From contig NC_088317.1 in NCBI RefSeq assembly GCF_910592395.1, positions 3,348,001 through 3,412,000 of the forward strand: a DNA stretch of 64,000 nucleotides, given 5' to 3'. This stretch comes from Lineus longissimus (taxonomy: Eukaryota > Nemertea > Pilidiophora > Heteronemertea > Lineidae). Below the pieces are notes generated by a model. That model was given only the letters and a program-made list of their open reading frames with translations, ran no database searches and was not told the origin of the DNA. The translations under genes were made by a program, and so were the position numbers. This document shows positions 24,733 through 39,700 of the stretch, piece after piece. Numbering within the stretch: the stretch's first letter is position 1; the number at the start of each line of letters is the position of its first letter.

Positions 24733-27700
24733 ATGGTGAGTAAAAGGTTTATAAAAAGGTAAAAACAAAGGTTTTGTGTGGATGCAAATAGCTAATGCAG
24801 GCTTGGCTTGACCGAGTGAGTGTGAGTGTGACTGCACTGTTGTAGTACTGTGTACTTATAGTATAGACTCACTGTTAGAAGTCTTTACGGAACGAGTTTA
24901 TAATCCCCGATCACACCCCAAAAAAAGGTCATCGGTTGACTAACGTCTAACGAAGCACCACTGTTCAATGGATTTATAGTTGAATGCGATCAAACTACGT
25001 CATTTCCGATCGGGGATTCTAAAGTTTAGCCGTCTTTACTCTTATGACTTCCCCAATCCTCTATCATATACAAGCCACTTTACGGTAAAATATGCCAGAC
25101 ATTAGTGACTCAAGAGCCGCAAGAGCAAGAGGCATTGGCATAGAAGCCCTTACACCAGGTAGAGGAGGCTGTGAGGGAGCCACTGAAGGCCAAAACAAAC
25201 AAGCAGCTAACAAAAAACCGCATGGTCGCACACCACATGATCTTTTGTTCGTTGTGCCTATATTTAGGTTTGTTTGGGCCCACAATGACTTCCTCTGCCT
25301 GGTGTAAAAAGGTCTATTACCAGCCATGTATATGCATATCAGTCACCGAAGCCAAGGGAAGGGATTGTTTTAACATATTGTTTTGTCATCAACGAGATTG
25401 TTTTAACATATTGTTTTGTCATCAACGAGATTGTTTTAACATATTGCTTGCTATTGTTAATTTCAGATGCAGTTCATGCTGTTGTTCAGTCGCCAAGGCA
25501 AGCTCCGTCTGCAGAAATGGTACAATGCTCACACGGATAAAGCCAAGAAGAAAGTCACACGTGAACTGATCACCATGATACTGGCTCGCAAACCTAAAAT
25601 GTGTAGTTTTCTAGAATGGAGAGATCTGAAAATAGTTTACAAAAGGTGAATTTTCTTGACAAGAACTATTTACTTGCATTCATAATCTGGTGAAAAGATT
25701 TCATGTTTACAATGTAGACGGTGACATTGGGTGAGGTCAAATATCAAAGTTAACCCTGACACCAAAGTTAACTCTAAGTTAACTCCAGAGATGAAGTTAA
25801 CCTGAACCCTTAACTCTGACTTCAGGTTAACTCCAAGTCAACTCAGGGTTAACTCAGAGTTAACCCTGGGGTTAAAAAAGTGTTAACTTCTGGGTTTACC
25901 CATAGTTAACTTCAAGTTAACCATGAGTTAACTATGGGTTAACTAAAGTCTCGCTGGGAGGTCAAATGCAGGGGTTATCTTGGGGTTACCATAACTATTA
26001 GTTAACCCCTGGAGTTAACTTGAGTTAACTTTGATATTTGACCTCACCCAATGAAAATGATGTTGCTAAGTCTGTCAAGTGTCCAGAGCCTGTCGAGGCT
26101 AGACGGCAAATTGGAAGAAGGCGTCATTACGTCCTTGGAATGAAAAAAAGGGGTTCCTTGTACCTTGGGACTATGCGAGGGGCTAGCAAACGACTGCAGC
26201 CAAGTTGACAGTATCTGGCGATGAACTTATTCTCAGTTGGAGACATGAGGCCAATAACTTCATTGTCTGCCTGCAGACTTTATGATACAATTCTAGTTTT
26301 CATTTCGATTTTGCTGTTAACTTAACGTTATTGACTAAGATTACAGCCAACAATTTTCCTCCTATTTTCAGATACGCCAGTTTATATTTTTGCTGTGCAA
26401 TAGAAGAGGAAGATAATGAGCTATTGACACTAGAAATCATCCATCGATATGTTGAGCTGTTAGATAAGTATTTTGGAAGTGTAAGTCTTTTGTTACTGGA
26501 AATCTATTCCCCAATCAGCACAGGTCAATCGATTAGACACTGTATTTGGTTCACAATGGGATGTCTGAGTTTCTTAAATCCTTCACATTATTCTGTATGT
26601 AGTATAAACTTACAAAAACGATAAATCTAGATTGGGGTAAATTAGGAGTACATTGTTACTATTTAGTCTTTTGAGGCATCCAAAATCTGTTGTTTCTATC
26701 CCAGGTCTCTTAGTGTAGAAGGAGATGTGTTTTATTCTCAATTTTTTTAAGGAAGGCAATGTTTTTGATATTGATGCAAAATCTCTTCTGAATCCTGTCT
26801 TTATCTTTCGTAGGTGTGCGAACTAGATATCATCTTCAACTTTGAGAAGGCGTATTTCATGTTAGATGAGTTACTCCTCGGAGGTGAAGTCCAAGAAACG
26901 AGTAAGAAGAATGTATTAAAAGCTATAGCTGCCCAGGATCTGTTACAAGAAGTAAGCTCAACTTTTTTCAATCTCGTTTCTCGCATGCAATTCGTGTCCT
27001 GTTTTATGTTGTTTTATTGGTTGAGGTGTTATTTTTGTGTCGGGTTAAAATGTCTTCAGCGAATTGTCAAATCTCAGGACACTCAATCAAGGGTCAGGGT
27101 TTAAACATAGTAGAATGACCATGAAGGGTTAACTTAGGAGGAGAAGGTCCAATTTAAGGGGCCAAAAGGTGAGAAACTTATTTATTACTTCACAAGTTTG
27201 CCCCCTGTACACAAATGCACTAAACAGTGTTCAGGGGTGAACTTTTGAAGTGAATGTTTCCTACCTTTCAAATGCAAATCCTGAATGCAAAATCCCCTGT
27301 GTCTCCCTGTGCTGTGACTAATTAAGTAAACAGAGGTTCACGGAACATCAACACAACCAATTCTTTGCCAAGTAGTTCACTTTATACACATGTACATTTA
27401 TGAATTCCCTGAAGGCATTTCCGCTCTGAAATTGTCCATCTCTTCTCTTCACTCTGCACAAATGCGGTGATTTCCATATGAAGTTCATGATATCTCCATA
27501 CATAGCCAATAAATTGAGATTGAAATCTAAGAATTCTTTAGCAATTCGAAATGGTTAAAAGGTGTGCGATAGGAATTCAGTATTTTGTATGAAGAATGGA
27601 AGGTTTGGACATAGTTCTCGTAGTCTTTAAGAGTAGATTGGAACGAGTTTGTGTTCGCATGCTTGACGACAACACATGCGGGAAAATTCGGTGACATCTT

Positions 27701-30700
27701 CCTGAAATCAAAACACGAAACTGGTCCACGATGAAGCTTGGGTTCCAAAGGTTGGGATGGGGCTGCGTCTTTCCTTCATCGTATTTCTCTTGAAATGATC
27801 ATTCCTAATTTGCATGGTGGGGTATAGAGGTGTCAGCGTAGATGGAAGTGGAAGCGCAGTGGAAGGACTGCATTAGGAATGCAGCTTTGCAACGTTTGCG
27901 CTCAGCGTTACATTTTTGATGCTCGCGGCCTCTAGCTAACAGCAAACTTGTATCCTGTGATTATCATCATAACAGAACCTAACTTCTAACAATTTAAACT
28001 CGAAACTGTAACCAGGCATTTTACAGTGTCAGATATTTTTTTGCTTCGTTATGTTTTGCACTTCAGTGTTTCTAGTTTGGCACCCTATATATTCTGTCAC
28101 TTTTGTTGTCCATGTTGTAAACCTGATTCATGATTTCATTTGCTGCATTCTGCTTTGGATTAGCTTCTATAAATGGTTTTGCAGTCGACCCCAATAGCCA
28201 GCCCCCCCCCCACACACACCCTATTTCTTTTGCTGTCAAGTCAATGCCCTCTATCCTAAACTCTCTCCTCTCCTAAGAATTTTCTCCAGTGCCCCAGGGG
28301 CATATCCTGTTATCTGAAAAAGATTGTTGGCTCAACTGATCCACTCCTGCCCAGGTTCTACCTGGCCGTATGATGTCGGTCTAATATCCCCAGATATTTT
28401 TTTATAAAATCTAAAAACTTCAGATAATTGTGCTATGTCAGGCAGAAAGGCAAAGATCCTGGACTCTTTGACGAATGTTTACCCCCAAGTTCTCAGAGCG
28501 CATGTGGTCCTTTTGGTGTCCGGGCACAGAGCATCGGGAGGCATTTGAAAAGTGAATATCGGTTGATATGTTTTGTGAAAAGGAAGGTTGCACACATTGG
28601 TGTCGGTGTAGAATTGTGCATGCACATGTGCGTAGGTGTGTATAAATCAAGAATGGCTGTTGGACTTCAAAAAGGAGCAAACGGAAACTTGGCATTGCTG
28701 ATAGGTCTGGAGTGTCTTGTATGAATTCATGACTTATGAAAGCTATTTTAAACAATGTTTTTTGACAATTTTATGTGGCATCTTCCAAGGGCATCCTTAG
28801 GTGTGCGCATGACTATCAGAAAGATCTCACATACTATCAAAAGTAAGTTTGATAGATTGGTCCAGAAACTACACCTGGGGACGCCGCATGATAGTTGTAA
28901 TAAGTTGAGAATCCATACAAGACACTCAAATCTATGCAGGAGACTTAAAATGCCACTAAAGGATGAAGTCTGAGACAAGTAGTTTTTGGTTGCTGGTCTC
29001 GCTGATTGTGGTTGCTGGTTTGCACAATGCCGAAGTCGTAGTTCATGATATTTTGAAAGATCAGCAGTTGTTGAGAGAGAAGTTTGAGTACATAAACTGC
29101 TGAGAAGAAGAGTGGGTGTTTTAAAAATGGGTCCAAGCGAATTTCAGACAGCTGTGATATATGTTAAGCATTTAAATACTTGAAGCTGAAAACATACTGT
29201 AAAATTAAAAATCCTTCTTGTGGAATTAGTTTTTAGAAATAGATCCATTGACCCTTGGTAAGTTCAGTCTCTGTCGTGACCTAGCTACTATACACTATGT
29301 GCACCAGTCTCCCTATAAAATACGGTGAGCGGTGTAAAAAAAACTTCTTGCACTATCTTTGACTGTATGAGTGAAAAATTCCTTTGGAAGTTCTTAAGGC
29401 AGACTTAATTGAAAGGGTTGACCTCAAGAAGATTGATGATGATGTATGTTTAAAAAGCTATTTCTACATAAAAATCATGTTACATTAGTAAAAGGGAGTT
29501 TACATGATTCACGCTGTCACATGTCACTTGTTGGTCATCACAAGCATGTGTGTTTACTCCGACTTGAAAACTTGACATGTCTGAGGTTGAAAAGTGACGC
29601 GTGTGACGCCTTTGTACCGCGTTCATGTGATGCCTTCATGTCACGAGCGACAAGAGAATATGTTACAAGGTGAATTCTATGTAAGCCCAGCCTTAAAGTT
29701 CAACTCTATGTAAGCACCGTCCTTTACCCATCTACTCTATCTATTACTTTAGCCCGGGTTAGACTCTCGCGTCCCGTTTTTGCATGGCAATGATGGTTTA
29801 TAGTGTGTCCAGGTAAATCTATCCAGTCAGATTTCTCAATGTTCACTGGCAAGATGTCGTTCACCCATCAAAGACTGAGTTGATGAAGAAAATATTTGAA
29901 GATTTCATTTTGTCAATATTGTTTATAAATGTATGCCAACTGTACAGCATTTACTCAGGCCCTTGAGGACGTTGGTGTATTCTAATACTCCCCAATACTG
30001 AAGGCATGGTAAGTCTGCCAAAAAGGTCTAGCTACTTATGCCATGGTTTTAAAGGTTTGTCAGTTAATTAATTTCTGAAAAATCATCAGTCAGAAGTGGG
30101 TGTAATGATATGGATATCGTACAAAAGGAAAATCACTTCTGTTGTGGGTGATTGGGATCACTGGATGTTGTGCCTCCACACACAGATTGGTAAACGTGCT
30201 GTTGATAAGATTTTGTAACTTCGTAGCATGATTATTATGTTGTCCCTGCCTGCCAATGCAGCATTGTTTAGACCCGGTCTAATGGAATAGGATCGAGTTG
30301 GCCCCTTTAGGTTAAATCTTCGATGAAAAAAGGGTTTTACACCAGGGTCTTAAAGTCACTTTACTGAGGTCCAGGAAGAAGCCAACCCAGCTGTCTCTAC
30401 ACTTGCAGTGGTTTCAGGGTGTTTCTAAAGTAATGATGAGGTCTGTGTAATGTGGTTCTTCAAATTGTACAGGATGAGCTGTGGTCAAAGACTGAGGTAC
30501 AATCATAGCAGCGGTACAGTTATACTTATAGCCCTCTAGTGTGGAAAACAGATTGGCCTTGTTGATGTTAGAAAGCTTGTTAGCTCATTTTAGCTTGTAC
30601 TTGTGAGATATTGGGTTGTTCTAATGTCCGTACATGAAATGACCATCTGACATCATGTTATGATGAGCTAACATGCTTTTTAACAACCCACAACGACAAG

Positions 30701-33700
30701 GGCTAAAACTGTACCAGAGCTATAAACATGATTTGTATTTGTACCATATTACCTTACATGTCTTATGTAGCGTGTATTACTTCTGAGAATTTGATATGAC
30801 TGATTTCCGAGATTTTTTGTTGCCCCTCTAGCAAAGCGAAACTGATCCGATTGAACCTTTCCAAGGTAAACTCTAAAGATGATTGTGTCCTACTGCTGAT
30901 GAATGCAAAATCTTGGCTAGATTCTGAATCTAACTATCATGCCTGAGATTTTATAGAAACTGTATCGCACACTTCAGTCAACTTGAGTGTAAAAGATATT
31001 TTGTTTGTTTTCAAAATGTTGGTTGTTTTCAAAATACATGAAGATCAGGATAAGACACTTTCCCATCGGAATTCATTTTGAGTGTCTGACAAAAGGAGTA
31101 AAAAAGCCCAAAAAATGCTACGGGAGTCCTAAAAAAACCCAACGGAATTCAGCAAAAGATCATCCACAGTTGGGATTTCGCAGGTGCTTATTTGGTTAAC
31201 GTAATTGCCACCCGCAGGCTGGGGAGCTCAGGTTGGTAAGTCATACTAACCAGCCGAATAGAAAGTGTCTTAAAAGTTGAAAGGGAAAGCAAAAAGAATA
31301 AAAAGATAATGATTTGTATACATTATGAAAACAATATCTTTTGCACTCCAAAGTTGGTCATGCATTGTAAAAAACCACGAGATTTGAATGCAGCCTGGGT
31401 GTAAACGGTGGTATGCATGGAGATGTGATTGTTGGGTTCTGTCGTGGTCTATCTTTGAGTTTGAAGCCAGGGATAGGAACAAGGCCCAGTTGTAACGTTC
31501 GAAACAACCTCTGTCACTAACGTTTTGGCGTTAAGTCTAAGGGCTTAACTGAAGGAAATAAATTAACGCCAGCATTAGTGACATTCACACAACTAACCAG
31601 GCCTGTGTCCGAATATTACAGTTTGATGCATGAATGATGGGTTGGAATTCTAACAAAAAAACATGAAAATCTGCTTAGATGTAAAATTTATATTGTGCCG
31701 GACATGAATATATGACATAGCTAAAACTATCCACTTCTCTCTATCAAAATTTATCAGTCAGTATAGTGATAATCTGGGCCCTAAAGGTGTTCCACAATGT
31801 CTGTCTTGGGAAACAATTTCTCGATTAACTTGGCTCCTAGGGGTCAAACAGCTGAGAATCATTCTTGCACCTCTGCTAAACCCTTAAGTCATTCACCTCA
31901 AATCCGACATAGTCTCTCAACAGGCCTACCATTGATATCCATACAACCAAGGGTTGATTTGAGATATCAGTACCTGATACAATTGTTAATATGATAATCT
32001 GATAATTTAAAAAAGTCCCCATTTCTTTTGATTGCTCAAGGCTTTTGGCTTGGCATGTAGCGATGACCATTTCCTAATGCCATGTTGATTTCTTACTTGT
32101 ATCATCCTGTGTGCATATTTATCATCATTTATTTGTGAAAATTTAAGTGTTTGTCAATGTACATAATTCTTAATTTGCCAAATTCAAATAGTTTGGTTAC
32201 ATCTTTTTGCTGATACTTTTGTGTGCTTTTGAAGCTCTCCTTGTCAATTGTTTTATGAAAGTTTGATAAAATAGTCACATTGATCAAGACAAGACTAGAT
32301 TCTCCAAAATTTTCAATAAAAAAGATTTTTAAAAAGCCAAGAATGAGTAATACTGCCGGCCATCGCTTAATATAGTTAGAGAGTTCCTGTCAGGCAACTC
32401 GGATGCATTCATCAGAAAATGCCTATTTATAAATATTTGACAATTTTTGACTAGGAGCCGTCAGATTCAAACTCTTAAATGACTATACATTGTCTGTTGA
32501 AAATATTGTTGCAACTGTATCAAGTGACATCATCAGTAAAGAATAATACTGCAGTGTTACTGTTAGAGAATGGAGTAGTTGCCAAGAAATGCTGAGCAGA
32601 CGACTTTGGGAAAGTTGGTACGAATTGATTTTTGCCATTTTGTGGGTTAATCATTGACGAAAGTCTTTCATAGCAGGGATCACAGTAATAATGCACACTT
32701 TAAGCAGTGTCCCTGTCAATAGATTGGACTTGAAAAACCTTGAACCCTGTGTTTTACGAGTCGCTTTTATCTGTACTGGATGCATACTAATTGTGCTTTC
32801 TTTTGCTTTGTTTTCTAAGGATGAGGCACTAGAAACTGCTTTGAGAGAATATGGATTAACATAGGTGCGGCTACCAAATTATCATTGGACAGGTTTTGTC
32901 AAATTATGTCGAGGTGATCTATTTGAAGCCTCTCTTGTTGTCATTCTCTGCTGGCCCCAGCTCTGGCCCCAGCTGTCTGTTCTGTGCAAACACTAGAACT
33001 GGGGAACAACCAAAAACATTACACTGGCATACAGTGTGAAATCACTTCAAATGTTTGCCACATAATTTGACAAAACATTGCACTTTGCAAAACAGCAACC
33101 CATCCATGTGTGGCATGGCTTCTGTCTTTGGATGACTTGCCGTCAACCTACGACCACCTCACTTCGCATATGTTGTACATGTTGTCGAGACCTATACCTA
33201 CACTCCTTGCAACTTTTGATGAAAAAAAACCCCGAGGTACCTTTTCAGAAAATAGCTTGTTGTTTCTACAATGCATTTGGTCAAGATGTACTGCATTTGG
33301 CTGCAGTTGGTAGTTTGCATTGATACTGGCTGTCAGTTCTGTTTTTGGAGTCACACAGGGTTGAGTTTTAAGGCCACAGTTGTTCATTGTTTTCAAGCCT
33401 GCATTCTGCATGAGCTCATTGCTTATCTTGAAATGCAGCATGATGTACTCTTGTCTGAAAGGCTGATTTTGGGGTGAACCTTGGTATTGCTTGACTTTGA
33501 TTTTGCCTGATGTGCAACTTCAGCCTGGGGATGGGGACAGGAGTCAATCTTGCAGTTTCCAAATTGTGTGACCCAAGACTCTAAGTATTCAGATCATTCT
33601 TTGAAATGTCTACTTCGTACGTCTGATCCATGGTAGTATAATCTCATACATCTCTCAACTTCTCCATACTAGTCTGGGAAATGTCAAAATATGGAAACCG

Positions 33701-36700
33701 TTTCCAAATATTTTGCCTTTCCTTGACAGATATATGTTTGTGCCATTCATCCTTAGAGAATCCACTGAGTTGTGTAAAGTGTCATTTATTTCACTCAGCT
33801 TTTAACAATGTTGTTTATTCATTCGGAGTTAAACTTGTTTGACCTACACTTCTGTCCATTTGTAACATTGCATGCCAAATGCAGCATTTGCTGGTGTATT
33901 CCACCAGACATATTGCACTTGTGACGTCTGGAATGGTGCATTCCACCAGACGTTGCAAGCAACACAGACTCTGTTGGTCCCACCTCAATCTGTCAACCTT
34001 CCTTGCGTCCATCTGTTATTAGGTTGGAAACAATTTACATGTGTCAAGTTGTGTGTGGTGTGGCCAACCCTGGTTGACAAATGGACAGAACAGTGAGGGA
34101 TTAATAAACCTTAGGTTTATCAATTTTCAACCTGCCCGCATTACGGGTAATTTGCTATTAGTCAGTATAAGTAAACTCCTCAGCCTAATTCCTGCAGTCG
34201 ATTACTTCATAATACTTCTCGCAGTGCAATCAATACGCCTTATTTCACGCGGTCCATTTCATCCGATGTCTTTATGTATGTTTCCATTCCAAAGGTTTGT
34301 ACTTGAATTGAATGCCACTTCTGTTGTGGAGATCCTTTAGCATGAAATCTTGCACACTTGGCCTGTTCAATTGCTAGTGTGGCGTTTCTCTCAGGTGAAA
34401 GTGCATGCAAACGTTTTCAGCGGTTCTCTCCTGGAAACTGCTGATGTTATTAATTGATATCATTAATTTCAATTTCCCTCTCTTTTTTGTGTGAAATTAG
34501 AATGTTGTAGCAGTTTTAATAGGTTAAGTTTTATCATTATTATGAATTTAAGTTTCCCTGCACACATTCGTTTATTTTACGTGTAGTCCTCACCAGAACT
34601 TCTGTCGCACATTTGTAACAGCCTCTGTTTAATACCTTTTATGTCATTGAAATGTTCAAAATTGGTCAAGTGAAATTTCCAATATTTTCAAGAAGCCAAG
34701 CATAAAGTAGAACACACAATAGAGAGGGTGTCCTTAATAGGGAGGTGACTGCTAAGAGAGGTTCGACTATAGTTGCTTCTCAATTATTCTCAAACTGGTC
34801 GCCATTTAAAGACTCCAGTCGCTAAGAAAAGGAGGCCGAGTATAGTTAGCCTGACATTCTCTCCTTGAGCACTGCAGGTAGAGGTTCTCATAAGTGCATC
34901 AGCCTGTGCATTATGGTATTATGCATAAGTGTGAGCTCCTTGGGTAAGTCATGTGTTGGCCACTGGCACAACACCTTGCCTTTAGGCTGCCTGTCCGTTG
35001 CTGAAGCTTACATGTATAACATATCTAACCGAATAACTGCAGACTTATCCATGGTCTCTTTTCGCCACAGACCAGTTACTTTCTGCAAGTCTGGTCCGTC
35101 GTTAGTCATAATCTGTATAACTTATTGTTGTCTTTGTTTCATTTGCTGCCACTAGGAGGAGACACCACAAGGTTTCTTTGAAGATCATGGTCTTGGTTGA
35201 TTGGTTGACTGCATGAGGCATGCACGTGTGTGCGCAAGCTATGATGAGATCTCCGTTTTTCCTGTCTTCGTTATATCCATAGATTGTCTGTCTTTCCAGT
35301 TATTTAAAGAAAAGTTGAAGTCAAGTTGAGAATTGGTTATTAAAGGAGGACCAGTATTAGTTATTCCCTCCTAATGTAGTTATGGAGTCCCGGTATTGCA
35401 TGTGTATTGTGATTGAGATTTATAAAAAACTTACAAACAGTCACTTTCGATTCCGTTCATGTACATGTTTGTTGCATCAACATGTACCCTGGAGCTTCGT
35501 AATGATGATCAGCGGTAAATTATGCTTCTCCTCCTTTAAGAACCTGTAACTGATCTTTCGTGAGGAATACTGTAACTTGGTTTAAAACTACCAAACGTCA
35601 GGTAGTGGTTCATGTCTTAAACATATGTGACTCGCTCTACCAAAACTAAGCGCTTGTTGCATCTGAACTTGACAGGTTGATACGGACTTGTTGTTCATTT
35701 CCCTATTGTAGACCTTTTGTGAAATGTGACCAAATCAGTTTGTAATAGATTTCACAAAAGGTCTACAATAGGGAAATGAACAACAAGTCCGTATCAACCT
35801 GTCAAGTTCAGATGCGACAAGCGCCTATTGGTAGAGCGAGTCACATATCTTGGCCTACCACTAGTGCCACAGACAACTGTAGAGGAGATTCTGAGGAGAT
35901 TCTGCATCACAAGTGTTTTATCACGTGGTAGGCCAGTGTTCCTTTAAAGATTCACCTCTACTTTCCTCTGTGTTCATGATTTGATGTGCTCTTTGATTAA
36001 TAATGTGCTGTAAGTTATCCCTTTTGCTGTAGGTGACGTGCACAGCACTCAAGGAACATAGTTTCATCCTAATTGTATAGATGGTAACAATTTTAAGTAG
36101 TTTTGACGGTTCAAATTAAAATACGCTTTATTGTTCAGTATTGGTATCCACTGTCAGCACAAGATGGCCGCCCCAGCAAAAGGGTTAACGTAAGATACTG
36201 ACGCATGAAGTCGCAAAGAACGCTGTCTTTCCTGTCAATTTTTGTCAAAAGGTTTTATTACAATATCATTTTCTCCACATTCAGTGAAATCACCGCAAAT
36301 TTGAAACTAAAGACGTAAGTGCTGTCACCTATATTTGAATGAATTAATCATTATTTTGCCAATTTGAAAAATTGACCTGTTCTGCATGGGTTGTCTATTG
36401 TGTGTGTGAGTCGGATATTTTAACTTGCTAGCAAGCGCTTCTTTGACACTGCATTGTGCCTTTACTGACAGTCACAGCGAATGAGAATTTGTTAGGAATT
36501 CAGTGCATTCATACGGTGATCCATCATTTCGATGTGATATAACTCGGAAATCCCTTCTTGGTGCGCCTTTGCAGATAAAAATACTAAGGCCCAAATTCAT
36601 AAAGGGCGTTTAAGGGTTAGACATGTACAACTTCTCTCTAATCAATTTCAGGGCCTATTCATATTCTCTGAAGATTTGCATGAAGGGCCAGAATCTGTCT

Positions 36701-39700
36701 ATTCAGTAGTTAAACGCTGTTTTAAGCTAAACGCCCTTTATGAATTTGGCCCTAATTGTAACCAAAATTATACTGACCAGAAATATTGCTGACCACACTC
36801 TATTGCAATCTGAGCAGCTGCCAAGCGCAGTGGTGGATTCCCCCCCAATCCATCTATGGCTGACCATAGGCATCACCATTTTGGCCAGGACTAATAGAAT
36901 TCCTTCAAAATCAAATGAAGGCCCATTCAAAACCTTAGAGACTGTTCCCAAAGAACTGACTCCCACCCTTGATATTGATATTCACTTCATTTTGAACGAG
37001 TAATAATTGCTTTAGGATGTCAAGTTCTACCCTGTCTATGGTCAAGCCTAGAAAGTCTTGTGATGGCAAGTGTGTTAATAGGCAGGATCATTTTGTGAAA
37101 TTGTATTTGCTGTTTGATAGGCATATTAGTAGGCCTTCTCACGAATATAATGTATTGGCAATTTTTCCATGACACTAAATACAGCTAGTCAATACTAAAG
37201 TGCTATTAAAAGAAAGAGTGTTGCATGTAACACTTTACATTCTCAATCCATCTTTATGACTCTGCCTTGCCTAGCTGTTTGACAGAAAATCCTGAATAAT
37301 GATTACGATATCTTTTTCCAAGATTTATGATATTATAATCCAAATACCAAAGTACTGGTGTAGTAGAGTTTTGTTCTGGTCGAATCCTACCTTCTTTTCT
37401 TTTTTCATGAGCTTTTTCGAATCTCGAAATTTCGACACTTGTGATACTATGTTCATCTGCAGCTGATCAACTCGATCTACTTTTTGAATCTGAACATTAC
37501 GGTAAACAGAGAAATATTAGCGTGCCATATATTTTCGCGATTACAGATAATTGCAAAAATATATGTCCGTGAAAAAGAAGATCTGATTGAATTAACTGTT
37601 ACAGTCGGGAAAGCAATGTTTGGCATTCCTGTGAGCGAAATCTCAGATCATTCCATGTCAATTATTATTGAAAGAATCTCATAATGTGTACTCCTGAACT
37701 AGTAGGCCCATCAACTTTTAGAAGGCCTTCATGTAGAACATTGGAGCCTTTGCTCCTCGGTTTTAGCAATACTCCAATGGCCTACAAGGTCCAAATGATA
37801 TTGTTACAAAATGATAATATGGGTTTGTAATTTAGTTGCCATGTGAGATGTTGAAACTTTTTTGTTTGTAATGATGTGTATATTTCTGGATGAATGCTAT
37901 TTAAAGCTTGTAGCATGGAATAAGACATTTATAACAATAAAAATGGGAATCTCTTACGAAATGTTTTGTTGAATGTATGATTTGTTTATGTTCCGTTGTC
38001 TCCCTGCCTGCTCTGTGCCCCGGCTGAAATGTTCACCTCAACAAAAATGATTTTGAATATCCTGTCACTGGGGCTGATCCAGGTGTCTTGAGAGAGGATG
38101 GGTGCCTCTAAGCTCCTCCTCCGGGTCCACCTCTGTGCCTTGACTGTATTGTGTGAGGACTGATCTCCAAGGAAACTTTCCAAGATTGAGAACTAAACAA
38201 ACCAAGAACGACTTACTTTCTCTCCCAATTACGCCCCGGAGAATCTGCTCTCCAGATTACCGAGGATCTTATCTTAATCTTGGGTATCCAAGGCAGGCTT
38301 TCTAACTTACCAAGCAGCCTGCCCTGGATAGTGCTGTTTGAGCCCTGGGACACACAGGAACAACAACCAAAATGTGCTCAAACAACAAAGTTCTTTGTAC
38401 TTCACTGAATAACTTTTCTATTCCACCACAGGCCAGCTTGGCAAGTTGGAAGACTTGCCTGATTCCCCACAATCTCATTTAATCTGGGAATTTATTTTCC
38501 GGAATGAATTATCTTTTGATGAAATTGACATCTATTATCCTAATTCCCTCCTCATCCCGGCTGACATCCGTATACCATCTCCAAGGCTTGCTGCTAACTT
38601 CCTTTCTAAAACGCACTAATACTGATAATTCCAAACTTTTGTACATAATACTAACTAACATGATAAATGCATTTGAATTTTTATAAAACGAGTTCCATTG
38701 TAGAGTGGAGAACATGTTTAGACATGATTTCCACCAAAATTGAAAAAGGAGGCAGCTCAGAAGCAAGAAAGTGGTCAAGGATGTGAAGACCATCAAACTT
38801 TTCAAATAGGCCCACTCTATTCGGCTTTATTTCACATCAGCTTGTCAGGAATGAAGAAAGCTTCATGATCTTGTTGTCCTAATTGCAGGATGAAGGCTTT
38901 AGCCCATATGTCACTACTGCATATGGATGGTAATGGTACACCTGCATGGAAGGTTTGTCGGATTTCTAAATCCCAAAATATCTGCAGACTCCTCCCGAAT
39001 TCTCTCTCCTTAAAGATCCCCTGAGCTTGATCAAGGGATGCTGCATCTTATTTCCAAAAACCAGGCTTGAATGACCCCTTTAGCATTAAAAATGATTCTG
39101 TAAAATTTACCCGCTTTTATGTGTTATTCCACTTCCCCTGCAGTGTTTGCCCTTTAAGAATTGATCTCGAAATAAGTTGAAGCCTTAAACTTTAAAGGCC
39201 TACTGTGTCATTCAAAAATTTGAAAATCAATAAAGAAAATAAATATTGAATTATGTTAATTTCAACTATGCCGACAACAGTTTTAAGGCTTCAACCGATT
39301 ATGAGATGCTCCTTTACCAATGGCGAGATTCTTCACCAAATTTTTTTAAAACCTGGTGTGTGGGTAACTATTTGATATCATTGGGAGATGGTTAAAACAG
39401 TCCAGTAGCACTTTCCTGCAGCTTTCTTCATTCCTGTTACAGCTGTCTGTCTAGCCCATAGGTCATGTAGGTGAGCCCCTGGATTCCCTTTCCCTTATGC
39501 AGTGGTTGATGTTAACCTTGTACACCCCTTGTTTGGTGTTGCAACTAGTTAAGCTTTGAATACGTGTCGAATTCTGAGTGAGCAGTCTTTTCTACCCATC
39601 GACATTCTGTCGACCTCGTAGTGTCGAATACTTTGTCATCATCATTGCTAAAGGAAAATGTATACATACAATGGGTGATATGAATAAAGACTAGCAAATG

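Noticed and set aside
30473-30508. AP1S terminal exon [11 protein letters not shown]
   Set aside because: Short, ordinary acceptor, no G-L end; chance is likely.
36034-36081. Another AP1S terminal exon after TTTTGCTGTAG (V-T-C-T-A-L-K-E-H...)
   Set aside because: In phase but neither acidic nor ending in G-L; looks like chance.
36740-37003. 87-codon frame overlapping a MITE
   Set aside because: Starts inside the MITE end and has no protein-like pattern.
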